Shown: piece after piece, positions 25,870 through 34,307 of the stretch
How positions within the stretch are numbered: position 1 is the first letter of the stretch
Layout: each line of letters begins with the position of its first letter
Assembly: GCF_020535545.1 (NCBI RefSeq)
Contig: NZ_CP084753.1
Coordinates: 558,001 to 622,000, forward strand
DNA from: Roseateles sp. XES5
GTDB taxonomy: Bacteria; Pseudomonadota; Alphaproteobacteria; Rhizobiales; Rhizobiaceae
Direction of reading: 5' to 3'
DNA: 64,000 nucleotides
Translations under genes and position numbers: made by a program
Notes under the pieces: model-generated
What the model was told of the DNA's origin: nothing
What the model saw: the letters and a program-made list of their open reading frames with translations, nothing else
The model's database searches: none

Positions 25870-27120
25870 ATGAAAGTCATCGTTCTCGGCGCCGGCATCG
25901 TCGGCGTCACCTCCGCCTATCAGCTCGCCAAGGCCGGCCACGAGGTCACGGTCGTCGACCGCCAGCCCGGCCCCGCGCTGGAAACGAGCTTCGCCAATGC
26001 CGGCGAGGTCTCCTTCGGCTACTGCTCGCCCTGGGCCGCGCCCGGCATTCCCATGAAGGCGATGAAATGGCTGTTCATGCAGCACGCGCCGCTGATCCTG
26101 CGGCCCAAGGTCGACATGGCGATGCTGTCCTGGATGACGCAGATGCTGCGCAACTGCACCTCCGCCCGCTATGCGCTCAACAAGAGCCGCATGCTGCGCC
26201 TTGCCGACTACAGCCGCGTTTCGCTGGCGGCCCTGCGCGAAGAAACCGGCATTGCCTATGACGAGCGCATGCAGGGCACGCTACAGCTCTTCCGCACCGA
26301 GGCCCAGCTCGATGCCTCCGCCAAGGACGTCAAGGCGCTCGCCGCCGATGGCATTCCCTACGAAGTGCTCGATCCCGAGGGCTGCATCCGGGTCGAACCG
26401 GCGCTGAAGCATGTGCGCGAGAAGATCGTCGGCGGCCTTTTGACGCCGAAGGACGAGACGGGCGACTGCTTCAAGTTCTCCAATGCCCTGGCCGCAAAGG
26501 CCACGGCGCTCGGCGTCACCTTCAGATACGGCAGCATCATCCGCGGCCTCGATGTGGAAGGCGGCCGCGTCACCGGCGTCATCACGGCGCATGGCAGGAT
26601 CCCGGCCGATGCCGTCGTCGTCGCGCTCGGCAGCTTCTCGCCGCTCCTCGTGCGCCCGCACGGCATCCGCCTGCCGGTCTATCCGGTCAAGGGCTACTCG
26701 CTGACCATCCCGATTACCGACCCCGCGCGCGCGCCGGAATCCACCGTGATGGACGAGACCTACAAGATCGCCATCACGCGCCTCGGCGACCGTATCCGCG
26801 TCGGCGGCATGGCGGAAATCTCCGGCTACACCAACGATCTCGGCGAGCCCCGCCGCCTGACGCTGCAGCACTCCGTCACCGACCTCTTCCCCGGCGGCGA
26901 CGTGTCGAAGGCAAGCTTCTGGTCGGGCCTCCGTCCGATGACGCCGGATGGCACGCCCGTCATCGGCCCGACCAAGGTCGCCGGCCTCTTCCTCAACACC
27001 GGCCACGGCACGCTCGGCTGGACGATGAGCTCGGGTTCGGCTCGCGTCGTCGCCGACCTCGTCTCGGGCAAGGCGCCCGAGATCGACGCCAGGGACCTTG
27101 CCGTCGCACGCTACGCCTGA
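25870..27120 (+). CDS. dadA: D-amino acid dehydrogenase DadA
   Basis: 416-residue FAD-dependent dehydrogenase that deaminates D-alanine and other D-amino acids at the inner face of the membrane. The dinucleotide-binding [20 protein letters not shown] lies at residues 5-24, then [18 protein letters not shown], and the C-terminal [16 protein letters not shown] and [12 protein letters not shown] motifs. The length is typical. An operon with alr and the divergent Lrp regulator support the assignment. Confidence 0.92.
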   Translation: MKVIVLGAGIVGVTSAYQLAKAGHEVTVVDRQPGPALETSFANAGEVSFGYCSPWAAPGIPMKAMKWLFMQHAPLILRPKVDMAMLSWMTQMLRNCTSARYALNKSRMLRLADYSRVSLAALREETGIAYDERMQGTLQLFRTEAQLDASAKDVKALAADGIPYEVLDPEGCIRVEPALKHVREKIVGGLLTPKDETGDCFKFSNALAAKATALGVTFRYGSIIRGLDVEGGRVTGVITAHGRIPADAVVVALGSFSPLLVRPHGIRLPVYPVKGYSLTIPITDPARAPESTVMDETYKIAITRLGDRIRVGGMAEISGYTNDLGEPRRLTLQHSVTDLFPGGDVSKASFWSGLRPMTPDGTPVIGPTKVAGLFLNTGHGTLGWTMSSGSARVVADLVSGKAPEIDARDLAVARYA

Positions 27121-27135
27121 CGGCCTGCCACGCTC

Positions 27136-28215
27136 TCAGTCGTCTCCCGCCGCGCCGCGCCGCCAGTAGGAGACGACGAGATGCTCGGTGTTCGGCAGGC
27201 GCTTTTCCTGCCGGGCAAAGGCGCGGATCGCCCGGAAGGCCTCGAATTCGCAACCGGCCCAGAGATAGATCTTTTCGCCTTCGGCCGGGAACGGGGCCGC
27301 GCGGACCGCATCGATCAGCAGGGTCGTGCTGCCGGCGGCCCTGCCGTCCCGGAACAGCCATTCAACGACCATGCCGGACGGAGCGGCCAGGGACTGAACC
27401 TCTGCCGCATCGGCGACTTCCAGAAACACCTTGCCCCGTGCCTCCGCCGGCAGGTTTTCCAGCATGCGGGCGATGGCCGGCAGCGCGGTCTCATCGCCGG
27501 CGAAGAGATACCAGTCCGCCGCAACGAGGCCGCCGCCGCCGGGGCCGACCACGCCGATCCGGTCACCGACCGCCGCCCGCGCAGCAAGGCCGGAGCCCGG
27601 CCCCGCATCGTCATGCAGCACGAAATCGATATCGAGCGTGCCGGCCGCAAGGTCGAGCGCGCGGACCGTGTATTTGCGCATCAGGGGGCGCAGGTCCGGC
27701 TGCTCCCAGACGATCACGCCATTGGCGCCGACGCGCGGCCATTGCGGTTCCTCGGTCTCGGGGTGCTGCACCATGATGTTGAGGTGAAGCGCTTCAAGGC
27801 CCGCGAAACGCGCGACGTTCTCGCCCGCCAGCGTCAGCCGGCGCATATGCGGCGTCACCATGCGGCACCCGACCACCTCCAGGATCTGGAAATTCGGCGG
27901 GCGGACGATTTCACCGCCATCGCCCGTCCAGGCGATGACCGGCGGATCGTCGCCGGCAAATTCCAGGATATGCGAGGCGACGGACATGCGGGCGAGATAG
28001 AGCCCTTCGAGATCGGGCGCAGCGACATCGACCAGCGTCGTTTCACCCTCGCGGGAGAAACGGGCGCGGATGGCGCCGAGCCGCAGTTCGGGACCGTCAG
28101 GCCCGTCGCGCACCTCGGCATTGTGCTCCACCATGTGCTCGCAGAATTCCGCGATGACGGGGCCGGGATTGCTGAGCGCGATCCGGGCCTGTGCGGTGTA
28201 TTGCCTGCCTTGCAT
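27136..28215 (-). CDS. Siderophore-interacting ferric reductase with N-terminal DUF2218 domain
   Basis: 359 residues. The first ~95 residues are a DUF2218 domain. The rest is a SIP/ViuB-type FAD-binding reductase with RKYTVRALD (FAD motif), GPGSGLAARAAVGDRIGVVGPGGGG-type linker and YLFAGDETALPAIARML (NAD(P)-binding). The frame extends to 28410, but the ATG at 28215 is 10 bases after the binding-protein stop and gives normal length. It releases iron from the imported ferric siderophore in the cytoplasm. It is third in an operon with the TonB receptor and binding protein. Confidence 0.87.
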   Translation of the reverse strand: MQGRQYTAQARIALSNPGPVIAEFCEHMVEHNAEVRDGPDGPELRLGAIRARFSREGETTLVDVAAPDLEGLYLARMSVASHILEFAGDDPPVIAWTGDGGEIVRPPNFQILEVVGCRMVTPHMRRLTLAGENVARFAGLEALHLNIMVQHPETEEPQWPRVGANGVIVWEQPDLRPLMRKYTVRALDLAAGTLDIDFVLHDDAGPGSGLAARAAVGDRIGVVGPGGGGLVAADWYLFAGDETALPAIARMLENLPAEARGKVFLEVADAAEVQSLAAPSGMVVEWLFRDGRAAGSTTLLIDAVRAAPFPAEGEKIYLWAGCEFEAFRAIRAFARQEKRLPNTEHLVVSYWRRGAAGDD

Positions 28216-28225
28216 GTGTCCGTCC

Positions 28226-29377
28226 TTACTGCGGCTTGAAATCGATCCAGAACGTGCCTTCGAGCGGCACCGCCAGGAATTGCGCGTTGATCTCGGCAAG
28301 CGTCTCGGCCGGGTCGACATCCGCGAAGAGATCGGGATGCATCCATTTGGCGAAACACTCGAAGACGAGGATGTTGAGCACGGAGATGGAAAGCTGATGC
28401 GAGACGGCATGGGCCTTGCCGGCCTGCACGGCCGTCAGCGCCTCGCGCATGCCCTGGCCGAGAATATCGGCGAAGGACCTTTGCGCGTCCGCCTCGGAAA
28501 TGCCGCCGCCGAGCACGAGACCGCCCTGCGCGGCAAGGTGCGGGCCACCGGTGGCGATATAGACCTTCGGGTCCGTGCCGAGCACGTATTCGGGGCTGAG
28601 CTGCCCGTCATAGCCCGGCACGTCGGCGCCGATGCTCGCACCGCCGGCGAGGCGAAGATACTCCGTCATCCGGTTGCCCTTGCCGGGCGTCGAACAGCAT
28701 GCCGCGCCGGCATGGGCGTCGACGAGCACGGAAACCGGCTCGACGGCCGCCGTCCGGTCGGTGATGCGTTTGTAGCGGACGCGCAGGAAATCGCCGAAGG
28801 CCTTGCCCTTCGCCTCCTGCCCCACCGCCTTTGCAAGCAGTTCGACGGAGAAGGCCGTCGTTTCCGCCGGCCCCTTGCCGTCGTTCACCGGCCCGTCGAG
28901 AAAGAGCACCGGCACGCCCGCCGCTTCCAGCGTGGTGACGACCTCGCTCCAGCCGGTCTCCCAGATGGAGACGACGAAGAGGTCCGGCTTGACCGACAGC
29001 AGGGCTTCGACCGAGGTCTTCCCCGGCAGCACGCCGCCCACGGCAGGAATGCTCCCGATGGCGGGAAAGCGGCGGCGATAGGCCTCGAACATGCCGCGGT
29101 CGATGCGTTGCGGCGCCGCCCAGCCGGCAATGCGGCTGACGGGATCGGGATCGACGAGGGCGAGCGAAATCAGGATCAGGCTTTCATTCGTGACGATGCG
29201 CTGCGCCGGCGCGGCAAGGCGCACCTGCCGGCCGGCGGCATCGGAAAGCACGATCTCCGCCCGCGCCGGCAGGACCAAGGCGGCAAGGGCCACGAACAGC
29301 CAGACCGACAGCCGGCAAAGGGCCGCCGGAAAGCCGGCGTCCCCTCCCCCCGGATCGTTTGCGCGCAGAGACCTCAC
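28226..29377 (-). CDS. Iron-siderophore ABC transporter substrate-binding protein (FecB/FepB-type)
   Basis: About 383 residues. The signal peptide core is LSVWLFVALAALVLPARA, followed by a type III binding-protein fold with RIVTNESLILISLALVDP, KPDLFVVSIWE and PVLFLDGP. The frame opens at 29452 inside the receptor gene; the GTG at 29377 forms a GTGA overlap with the receptor stop and is preferred. No cognate FecCD permease or ATPase gene lies in this cluster, so the permease must be encoded elsewhere or shared. Confidence 0.82.
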   Translation of the reverse strand: MRSLRANDPGGGDAGFPAALCRLSVWLFVALAALVLPARAEIVLSDAAGRQVRLAAPAQRIVTNESLILISLALVDPDPVSRIAGWAAPQRIDRGMFEAYRRRFPAIGSIPAVGGVLPGKTSVEALLSVKPDLFVVSIWETGWSEVVTTLEAAGVPVLFLDGPVNDGKGPAETTAFSVELLAKAVGQEAKGKAFGDFLRVRYKRITDRTAAVEPVSVLVDAHAGAACCSTPGKGNRMTEYLRLAGGASIGADVPGYDGQLSPEYVLGTDPKVYIATGGPHLAAQGGLVLGGGISEADAQRSFADILGQGMREALTAVQAGKAHAVSHQLSISVLNILVFECFAKWMHPDLFADVDPAETLAEINAQFLAVPLEGTFWIDFKPQ

Positions 29378-31605
29378 CACGAATATTTCAGGCTCGCGGT
29401 GATGGCGCGGCCCGCGCCGTAGTTGCAGCTTCCACCCGTTATGTTGAGGCAATGGGAGACATATTCCTTGTCGAAGAGGTTGGTCACGTTGACCTTGAGC
29501 TTGGTGCCGGCGAAATCCGTGCCGAGCGCGGCAAAGTCGTATTCCGCGCCGATGTCGACGAGCGTGCGCGCGGGAATGCGTAGGTCCGCCCGATAGGTGC
29601 TGTCCGTCTGGTAGGAGGACAGCGCGCGAACGCCGGCGCTCAGCGTCAGGCCTTCGACGGCGCTCGGCTGGTAGGCAACCCAGACACTGCCCTGGTGTTC
29701 CGGCAGGCGCAGCATCTCGCGGCCGACTTCCACGGCGCGGTTGCTCCTGACCACCTCGGAGTCCGAATAGGCATAGGACGCAAGCAGGCTCAGCTCCGGC
29801 GTCAGCTCGTACTTGCCCTCGATTTCGAGGCCACGTACCCGCTGTTCGCCCGTCTGCAGATTGAAGGTCGTGTTCACCGGATCCGGCGTCAGGGCGTTCT
29901 CCAGCGTCATGTCGAAGAGCGAGACGGCGATCATGCCGCGCCCGTCCACCGGCTCGTACTTGAAGCCGATCTCATACTGTTCGGCGGTCTGCGCCTCGAA
30001 GGTGTTGCCCAGCCGGTCCCGGCCGAGCGTCGGCAGGAAGGAGGTGGAATAGCTGGCATAGGGCGCAAAGCCGTTGTCGAAGAGATAGGTGACGCCGGCG
30101 CGCCAGGTCAGCTTCTGATCCTCGTTTGTCGTGACGACGGCGGGCGACTTCATCCGGTCCGTGGTGTCGATATCGGAGAAATCGTAGCGCATGCCGAAGG
30201 TGCCGACCCAGTTGTCGTAGCGGATCTGGTCCTGCGCATAGAGGCCGATCTGCTGCTGCTCCTGCAGGCCCGAACGCTGGATGGCGGGAATGGCGATGGG
30301 CGCCGTGCCATATTGCGGGTTCAGGAGATCGAGCGGCGGCACGCCGGAACCGTTGCCGAAATTGGTCGAGGAGCTTGCCCGCAGGTAATCGAGGCCGAGC
30401 AACAGGGTATGATCGAGGGCGCCCGTATCGAAGCGGGCTTCCAGCTGGGTATCGACGTTGAAGGACGAAACCCAGTCGTCGGAAACCGCCGAGGCGCGGT
30501 TCAGCGTATGGCCGTCGGGCTGGTAGGCGAAGGCCGGATTGACGAGCGCCAGGAACATGTACTGGTCGGAACGGGAGTAGCGCAGGTTCTGCCGCACCGT
30601 CCACGTCTCGTTGAAGGCATGCTCGAACTCGTAGCCGAGCGTGTAGAAATCACGGTCGAAGATCTCGGCATTCGGATCGCCGAAATAGATGTCGCGCGGG
30701 ATCTGGCCGAAGGGGCTGTCGATCAGCGTGCCGACGGCGGGATAGAAGCGCGGCGAAAAGATCGGCCGATCCTTCTGGTAGGAACCGTAGACGGTGAAGG
30801 AGGTCTCGTCCGACGGCGCCCAGGTGAGGCTCGGCGCGAGCATGAGCTGCTTTTCGCGCTCGCGGTCGACCTGGGTCCCCATGTTCTTGCCGAGCGCGAT
30901 GATGCGGTAGAGCCAGTCGCCGTCCTCGGTCAGCGGACCGGTCATGTCGAGCGTGCCCTGGATGCCGCCATGCGAGGAGGTCTGGACGCCGACCTCGTTA
31001 TGCGCCGTCGCCTGCGGCCGCTTGCTGACCTGATTGATGAGGCCGCCCGGCACGGCGCGGCCATAGAGCACGGATGCCGGCCCCTTGATGACGTCGATGC
31101 GCTCCAGTGCGAAGGAATTGACGCTGGGCGTCGCGTAGTTGCTGCTGTCGCCGGGCAGGACGAGGCCGTCGAGCCACATGGTGCCATAGGCATTGTAGCC
31201 GCGAATATAGAGCCAGTCGTAGCGGATATCGTAGCCGTTCGGATCCGGCAGGATGCCCGGCGTATAGCGCAGCGCTTCCGCAACCGTGTTGGCGCCCTGC
31301 GCATCCATCTGGTCGCGCGTGACGACGCTGACCGCCTGCGGCGTTTCGTGAAGCGGCGTATTGGTCTTGGAGGCGCTACGGCTACGCTTGGCGACGATGC
31401 CCTGGTCAGGCCCGCGGCCGCTGTCCTCGCCGCCCTCGACGGTGATGGTCTGGAGCGTGGTCGTATCCTGCGCCCATGTCGGATTGGCCGCGGCGGTCGC
31501 CGCCAGCACCACGGTGGAAGCAAGCCAAAGGCGCCAGCGCCTGGTCGCGCGCGTCTCCATCCTCATTGCATCCATGCCGTTCTTCTGTTCCAAGCCCATC
31601 GTCAT
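29374..31605 (-). CDS. TonB-dependent ferric siderophore receptor
   Basis: 743-residue outer-membrane receptor. The signal peptide ends near residue 45 (NPTWAQ), with a TonB box-like TLQTITVEG just after, then the plug domain (about 75-190; ETPQAVSVVTRDQMD, RGYNAYGTMWLDG, IDVIKGPASVLYGR) and a 22-strand barrel ending in Trp (SLKYSW). It resembles the FhuA-type hydroxamate receptors. A CRNITGGSC-like pair of Cys lies in the last extracellular region (HCLNITGGSC). Upstream is a perfect TGA-N9-TCA box. It overlaps the binding-protein gene by 4 bases. Confidence 0.92.
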   Translation of the reverse strand: MTMGLEQKNGMDAMRMETRATRRWRLWLASTVVLAATAAANPTWAQDTTTLQTITVEGGEDSGRGPDQGIVAKRSRSASKTNTPLHETPQAVSVVTRDQMDAQGANTVAEALRYTPGILPDPNGYDIRYDWLYIRGYNAYGTMWLDGLVLPGDSSNYATPSVNSFALERIDVIKGPASVLYGRAVPGGLINQVSKRPQATAHNEVGVQTSSHGGIQGTLDMTGPLTEDGDWLYRIIALGKNMGTQVDREREKQLMLAPSLTWAPSDETSFTVYGSYQKDRPIFSPRFYPAVGTLIDSPFGQIPRDIYFGDPNAEIFDRDFYTLGYEFEHAFNETWTVRQNLRYSRSDQYMFLALVNPAFAYQPDGHTLNRASAVSDDWVSSFNVDTQLEARFDTGALDHTLLLGLDYLRASSSTNFGNGSGVPPLDLLNPQYGTAPIAIPAIQRSGLQEQQQIGLYAQDQIRYDNWVGTFGMRYDFSDIDTTDRMKSPAVVTTNEDQKLTWRAGVTYLFDNGFAPYASYSTSFLPTLGRDRLGNTFEAQTAEQYEIGFKYEPVDGRGMIAVSLFDMTLENALTPDPVNTTFNLQTGEQRVRGLEIEGKYELTPELSLLASYAYSDSEVVRSNRAVEVGREMLRLPEHQGSVWVAYQPSAVEGLTLSAGVRALSSYQTDSTYRADLRIPARTLVDIGAEYDFAALGTDFAGTKLKVNVTNLFDKEYVSHCLNITGGSCNYGAGRAITASLKYSW

Positions 31606-31623
31606 GCCCCATAGCTTCTCTTA

Positions 31624-31646
31624 AACTTGACCAGATAAATCAAGTT
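31624..31646. promoter_or_regulatory. RirA-type iron-responsive operator (IRO box)
   Basis: Perfect inverted repeat AACTTGA-N9-TCAAGTT. Its core TGA-N9-TCA (31628-31642) is the known IRO consensus for RirA in rhizobia. It is 19 bases upstream of the receptor start, in the gap to the divergent AraC gene, so it fits iron-dependent repression of the uptake operon. Confidence 0.7.
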
Positions 31647-31789
31647 AAGTTATTCCTTAGGGCATCAATCGCACGGCCGACAATGTCGGTTCCTTTGCGC
31701 GACGCGCAGATGCCTTTGCGCTCCGGCAAATCTCTGCCCGCGGTAAAGGGGCGATCATCATTCGCGGTCATGCCGGAAGGCGGAACCGC

Positions 31790-32818
31790 ATGAGCTTTGA
31801 AGGACTGGACATGGCGGCCGCTGAGAGCGAAGCGGGAAACCACAATGACGGCCGCGTGCGCGTGCGCGATTTCATGCGCCACGAGGGCATCGCGCTGGAC
31901 AGCCCCGACGACCGGCTCTCGCTGGACGACACGCTGATGAAGGGGGCCTTCCTGCACCGCGAGTTGCGGCAGGGCCTCGTGCTGCATGTCAGCGACGCCA
32001 TCGAGGAGCGCGCCTTCACCGCCACCTCCATGCTGCCGGAAGAGCTTTCCTGCATCTTCTTCCTCGAAGGCAGCGTCGATCTTTCGATCGGCGACCGCCG
32101 CTTCGCCTTCCAGGCCGACCGCGGCGTGGCGCGCGGCGTCGCGATCATGAACGCCTGCCCGGAGAATTTTGCCCGGGCCTCGCGCGGACGGCAGCACCTG
32201 CGCCATCTCGTCGTCTCCGCCTCACCCGAATGGCTGCACCGCGACGCACTGGAAGCCGTCAGCGATACGAGCGGCGGCAACCGGCTGCTGCGCGACCACC
32301 TTGCCGAATATCGCTGGACGCTGACGCCGCGCATGGTCGAACTGGTCCGGCAGATCTTCACGCCTTCGCCGCTCATTCCCGAATTGCGCGATCTCTATCT
32401 GGAAGGCCGCGCCGTCGAGCTGGTCGCCGAAACCATGGCGGCGATGCTGCAGGCAGACCGCCGTGACATGGGCGGCAACCTGCTGACACGGCAGGACGCC
32501 GTCTGCCTGCAGCGCGCCAGGGATTTCATCGAATCCCGCGCCGCAGAACCGCTCAGCGTCGAGGCGATCGCGCGGGAGGCGGGCATCAGCGCGAGCGGCT
32601 TGCAGCGTCTCTTTCGCGCCGCCGAGGGTCGCAGCGTCTTCGATCATGTGCGCAACATCCGGCTGGAGCGGGCCTATGCCGCGCTGGCGACGGGCGAGGC
32701 GAGCGTGCAGGAGGCAAGCGGTATCGCCGGCTACACCAGCGCCGCCAACTTCGCCACCGCCTTCCGCCGCCGCTTCGGCATCGTTCCCACCGCCTTGCGC
32801 GGCAAGGGCCGCGGCTAG
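31790..32818 (+). CDS. AraC-family regulator of siderophore uptake (PchR-like)
   Basis: 342 residues: an N-terminal sensor half with MLPEELSCIFFLEGSVDLSI, and C-terminal paired HTH units with SVEAIAREAGISASGLQRLF and EASGIAGYTSAANFATAFRR. Arrangement and motifs resemble PchR-type activators that bind a ferric siderophore. It is divergent from the TonB receptor operon, which it probably activates when the cognate siderophore is present. The TAG stop is the first three bases of a dispersed repeat element. Confidence 0.83.
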   Translation: MSFEGLDMAAAESEAGNHNDGRVRVRDFMRHEGIALDSPDDRLSLDDTLMKGAFLHRELRQGLVLHVSDAIEERAFTATSMLPEELSCIFFLEGSVDLSIGDRRFAFQADRGVARGVAIMNACPENFARASRGRQHLRHLVVSASPEWLHRDALEAVSDTSGGNRLLRDHLAEYRWTLTPRMVELVRQIFTPSPLIPELRDLYLEGRAVELVAETMAAMLQADRRDMGGNLLTRQDAVCLQRARDFIESRAAEPLSVEAIAREAGISASGLQRLFRAAEGRSVFDHVRNIRLERAYAALATGEASVQEASGIAGYTSAANFATAFRRRFGIVPTALRGKGRG

Positions 32819-32917
32819 AGTTTGTCAGGGAAAGTGGGAACCGGTTTTCCCGAAAAGACAAACGAAAACAAAAGAATTTAGAGCATGTCTGGTTCAATCT
32901 GAACCTGACATGCTCTA
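32816..32917. repeat. Dispersed intergenic element, copy 1
   Basis: 102-bp element nearly identical to 56534-56636 (one indel and one substitution). The left part holds a GGAACCGGTTTTCCC near-palindrome. The right part is a long hairpin AGAGCATGTC-T-GGTTCA-ATC-TGAACC-T-GACATGCTCT. Its left TAG is the stop codon of the AraC gene and its right CTA is the stop (TAG) of the convergent P-loop kinase gene. On the minus strand the hairpin is followed by AAATTCTTTTGTTTTC, so it can act as a terminator. Confidence 0.85.
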
Positions 32918-33532
32918 ACTCAAATCGGGCGGAAGGGCCGAGACGAAGGCGTCGAACGCATCGACGTCGTAGCGAAAGGGATTGAGGGTCACGCTGGCCG
33001 GATCCGGCAGCGCCTCCGGCAGATGCCAGAGCACCCGCCCGTCCAGGATGGTTTCGAGGGTCCTGTACCAGTGCACGAGAGCCGGCTGCAGCCGGACATG
33101 CAGGTCGAACCGGTCGCGGTTGCGCGTCGTATCTGCATCCCGCTGCCGTCGTGCCACGTCCGGCTCGATGGTCTTCACGGCATAGAGATCGGCAAAACCC
33201 AGCCGCCGCCGGGCAATCGCCCGCCTGGTCGCGTCCCGCTGGAGCCGCCACTGTGCTTCCGGCGCCTCGCCGATCCGCCAGAGCGACCACAGGAAGTGCA
33301 GTTTCAGCGGGTCGGTATCACAGACCGCCCATCCCTCGCGCGCCTCGATGGCGACCGCATCGGCCCAGCGCCCGGCATTCCAGTCCGTCCAGTACCGCGC
33401 CGTGGCCTCGCCTTCGGCCGGCTGGAGGTGACGATCCCTCGGAAAGGTCTCCCGCACCAGCCGGCCCGCGGCCTTGTCCCGGCACCATGTCGTCTTGCCC
33501 GCGGCGCTGATGCCTTCCACGACGAGAATCAT
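32915..33532 (-). CDS. P-loop AAA-type ATPase/kinase-like protein of unknown substrate
   Basis: 205 residues with a Walker A GISAAGKTT at about residues 7-15 right at the N-terminus, then CDTDPLKLHFLW near 70, which resembles the deoxynucleoside or small-molecule kinase core. No transmembrane segment or signal. Fold suggests phosphorylation of a small molecule or nucleotide; the substrate is unknown. Its stop codon comes from the repeat element. It lies 10 bases after the Nudix gene on the same strand, so both are probably co-transcribed. Confidence 0.65.
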   Translation of the reverse strand: MILVVEGISAAGKTTWCRDKAAGRLVRETFPRDRHLQPAEGEATARYWTDWNAGRWADAVAIEAREGWAVCDTDPLKLHFLWSLWRIGEAPEAQWRLQRDATRRAIARRRLGFADLYAVKTIEPDVARRQRDADTTRNRDRFDLHVRLQPALVHWYRTLETILDGRVLWHLPEALPDPASVTLNPFRYDVDAFDAFVSALPPDLS

Positions 33533-33542
33533 GGCCTCTCCG

Positions 33543-34100
33543 TCAGCGCGGCACGAATTCGACGAGCAAAGACTTCAACTCGATTTCGCGCACGCGCCGC
33601 GCCGCCTCGTCAGGGCTGACCCAGGCGACGATGCGCTCGCCCTTTTCCTTGTACTTCTCGGCAATGTCGGTCGCCTCGATCTGGAACACGTCGACCACGC
33701 AGGGCACGACCTCTCCGTCGTCCATCAGCTTGAGATAGGTATAATGCCCCACCGGCTTCTTGCCGACCTTGCCCTGCACGCCCGCCTCCTGAAAGGCTTC
33801 GATGGCCGCGGCCTCCCACGGTTTCCTGCGCTTCATCGGCCAGCCCTTGGGAATGATCCAGCGGCCGCTGTCGCGTGACGTCACGACGAGAATCTCGGTC
33901 CCGCGCCGGTCGGGCAGGTAGCGGAAACAGAGGGCGGCATATTGCTGGCGGAAGGCACCCGAGAACAGCTTTTCCGGCGTCGCTGCCAGTTTCTGCAGCA
34001 AGGTCTTGGGCTTGCGGGGCTTCTCGGCCTTGGCCTTCTTCGTCGCTTTCAAGATCCTCGTCTCTGCGGGCATTGTCCTTGCGCCGAACATGTATGGCAT
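33543..34100 (-). CDS. Nudix hydrolase with divergent Nudix box
   Basis: Up to 185 residues. A lysine-rich N-terminus (TKKAKAEKPRKPKT) is followed by a Nudix fold with WIIPKGWPMK near residue 85. Of the Nudix box G-x5-E-x7-REUxEExGU, the sequence keeps both Gly, the Glu after R and the last Glu; E is R, R is I and the first E of EE is Q. GWPMK variants are a known subgroup related to diphosphoinositol polyphosphate hydrolases. Starts at 34100, 34091 and 34073 are possible and none has a strong ribosome-binding site. Confidence 0.75.
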   Translation of the reverse strand: MPYMFGARTMPAETRILKATKKAKAEKPRKPKTLLQKLAATPEKLFSGAFRQQYAALCFRYLPDRRGTEILVVTSRDSGRWIIPKGWPMKRRKPWEAAAIEAFQEAGVQGKVGKKPVGHYTYLKLMDDGEVVPCVVDVFQIEATDIAEKYKEKGERIVAWVSPDEAARRVREIELKSLLVEFVPR

Positions 34101-34220
34101 TTGCCCGGCCTGTCAAAGCGGACATTGCCTATTTCCGGCGGGAACGGCAAAATGGTGTGCCGGCACCCGCGAAGGCCTGAAAATCCGTCGTATTCGCCGC
34201 TTAAAATGCCGGTTGCATTC

Positions 34221-34270
34221 TTGCAGAAAAAATGTAGGAATTCCGCACGAGACTTGCAGAAAAAATGCAA
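34221..34270. promoter_or_regulatory. Repeated TTGCA-type operator upstream of gabT
   Basis: TTGCAGAAAAAATG occurs twice, at 34221 and 34254, exactly 33 bases apart (three helical turns). The second copy is a perfect palindrome TTGCA-GAAAAAA-TGCAA (34254-34270); in the first the right arm is TGTAG. It lies 37 bases before the gabT start. The regulator is not adjacent and cannot be named. Confidence 0.6.
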
Positions 34271-34307
34271 GTTATTGAACGAAGCCTCCAGAGCTCAGGA
34301 TAGCGCC

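Noticed and set aside
31624..31646. Irr/ICE or Fur box at the siderophore promoter
   Set aside because: The sequence lacks the TTTAGAA-type arms of an ICE box, whereas TGA-N9-TCA fits the RirA consensus exactly.
32891..32906. A third IclR-type operator (GGTTCA ... TGAACC)
   Set aside because: The spacing is 3 rather than 5 bases and it is part of the stem of a dispersed repeat found again at 56534-56636.
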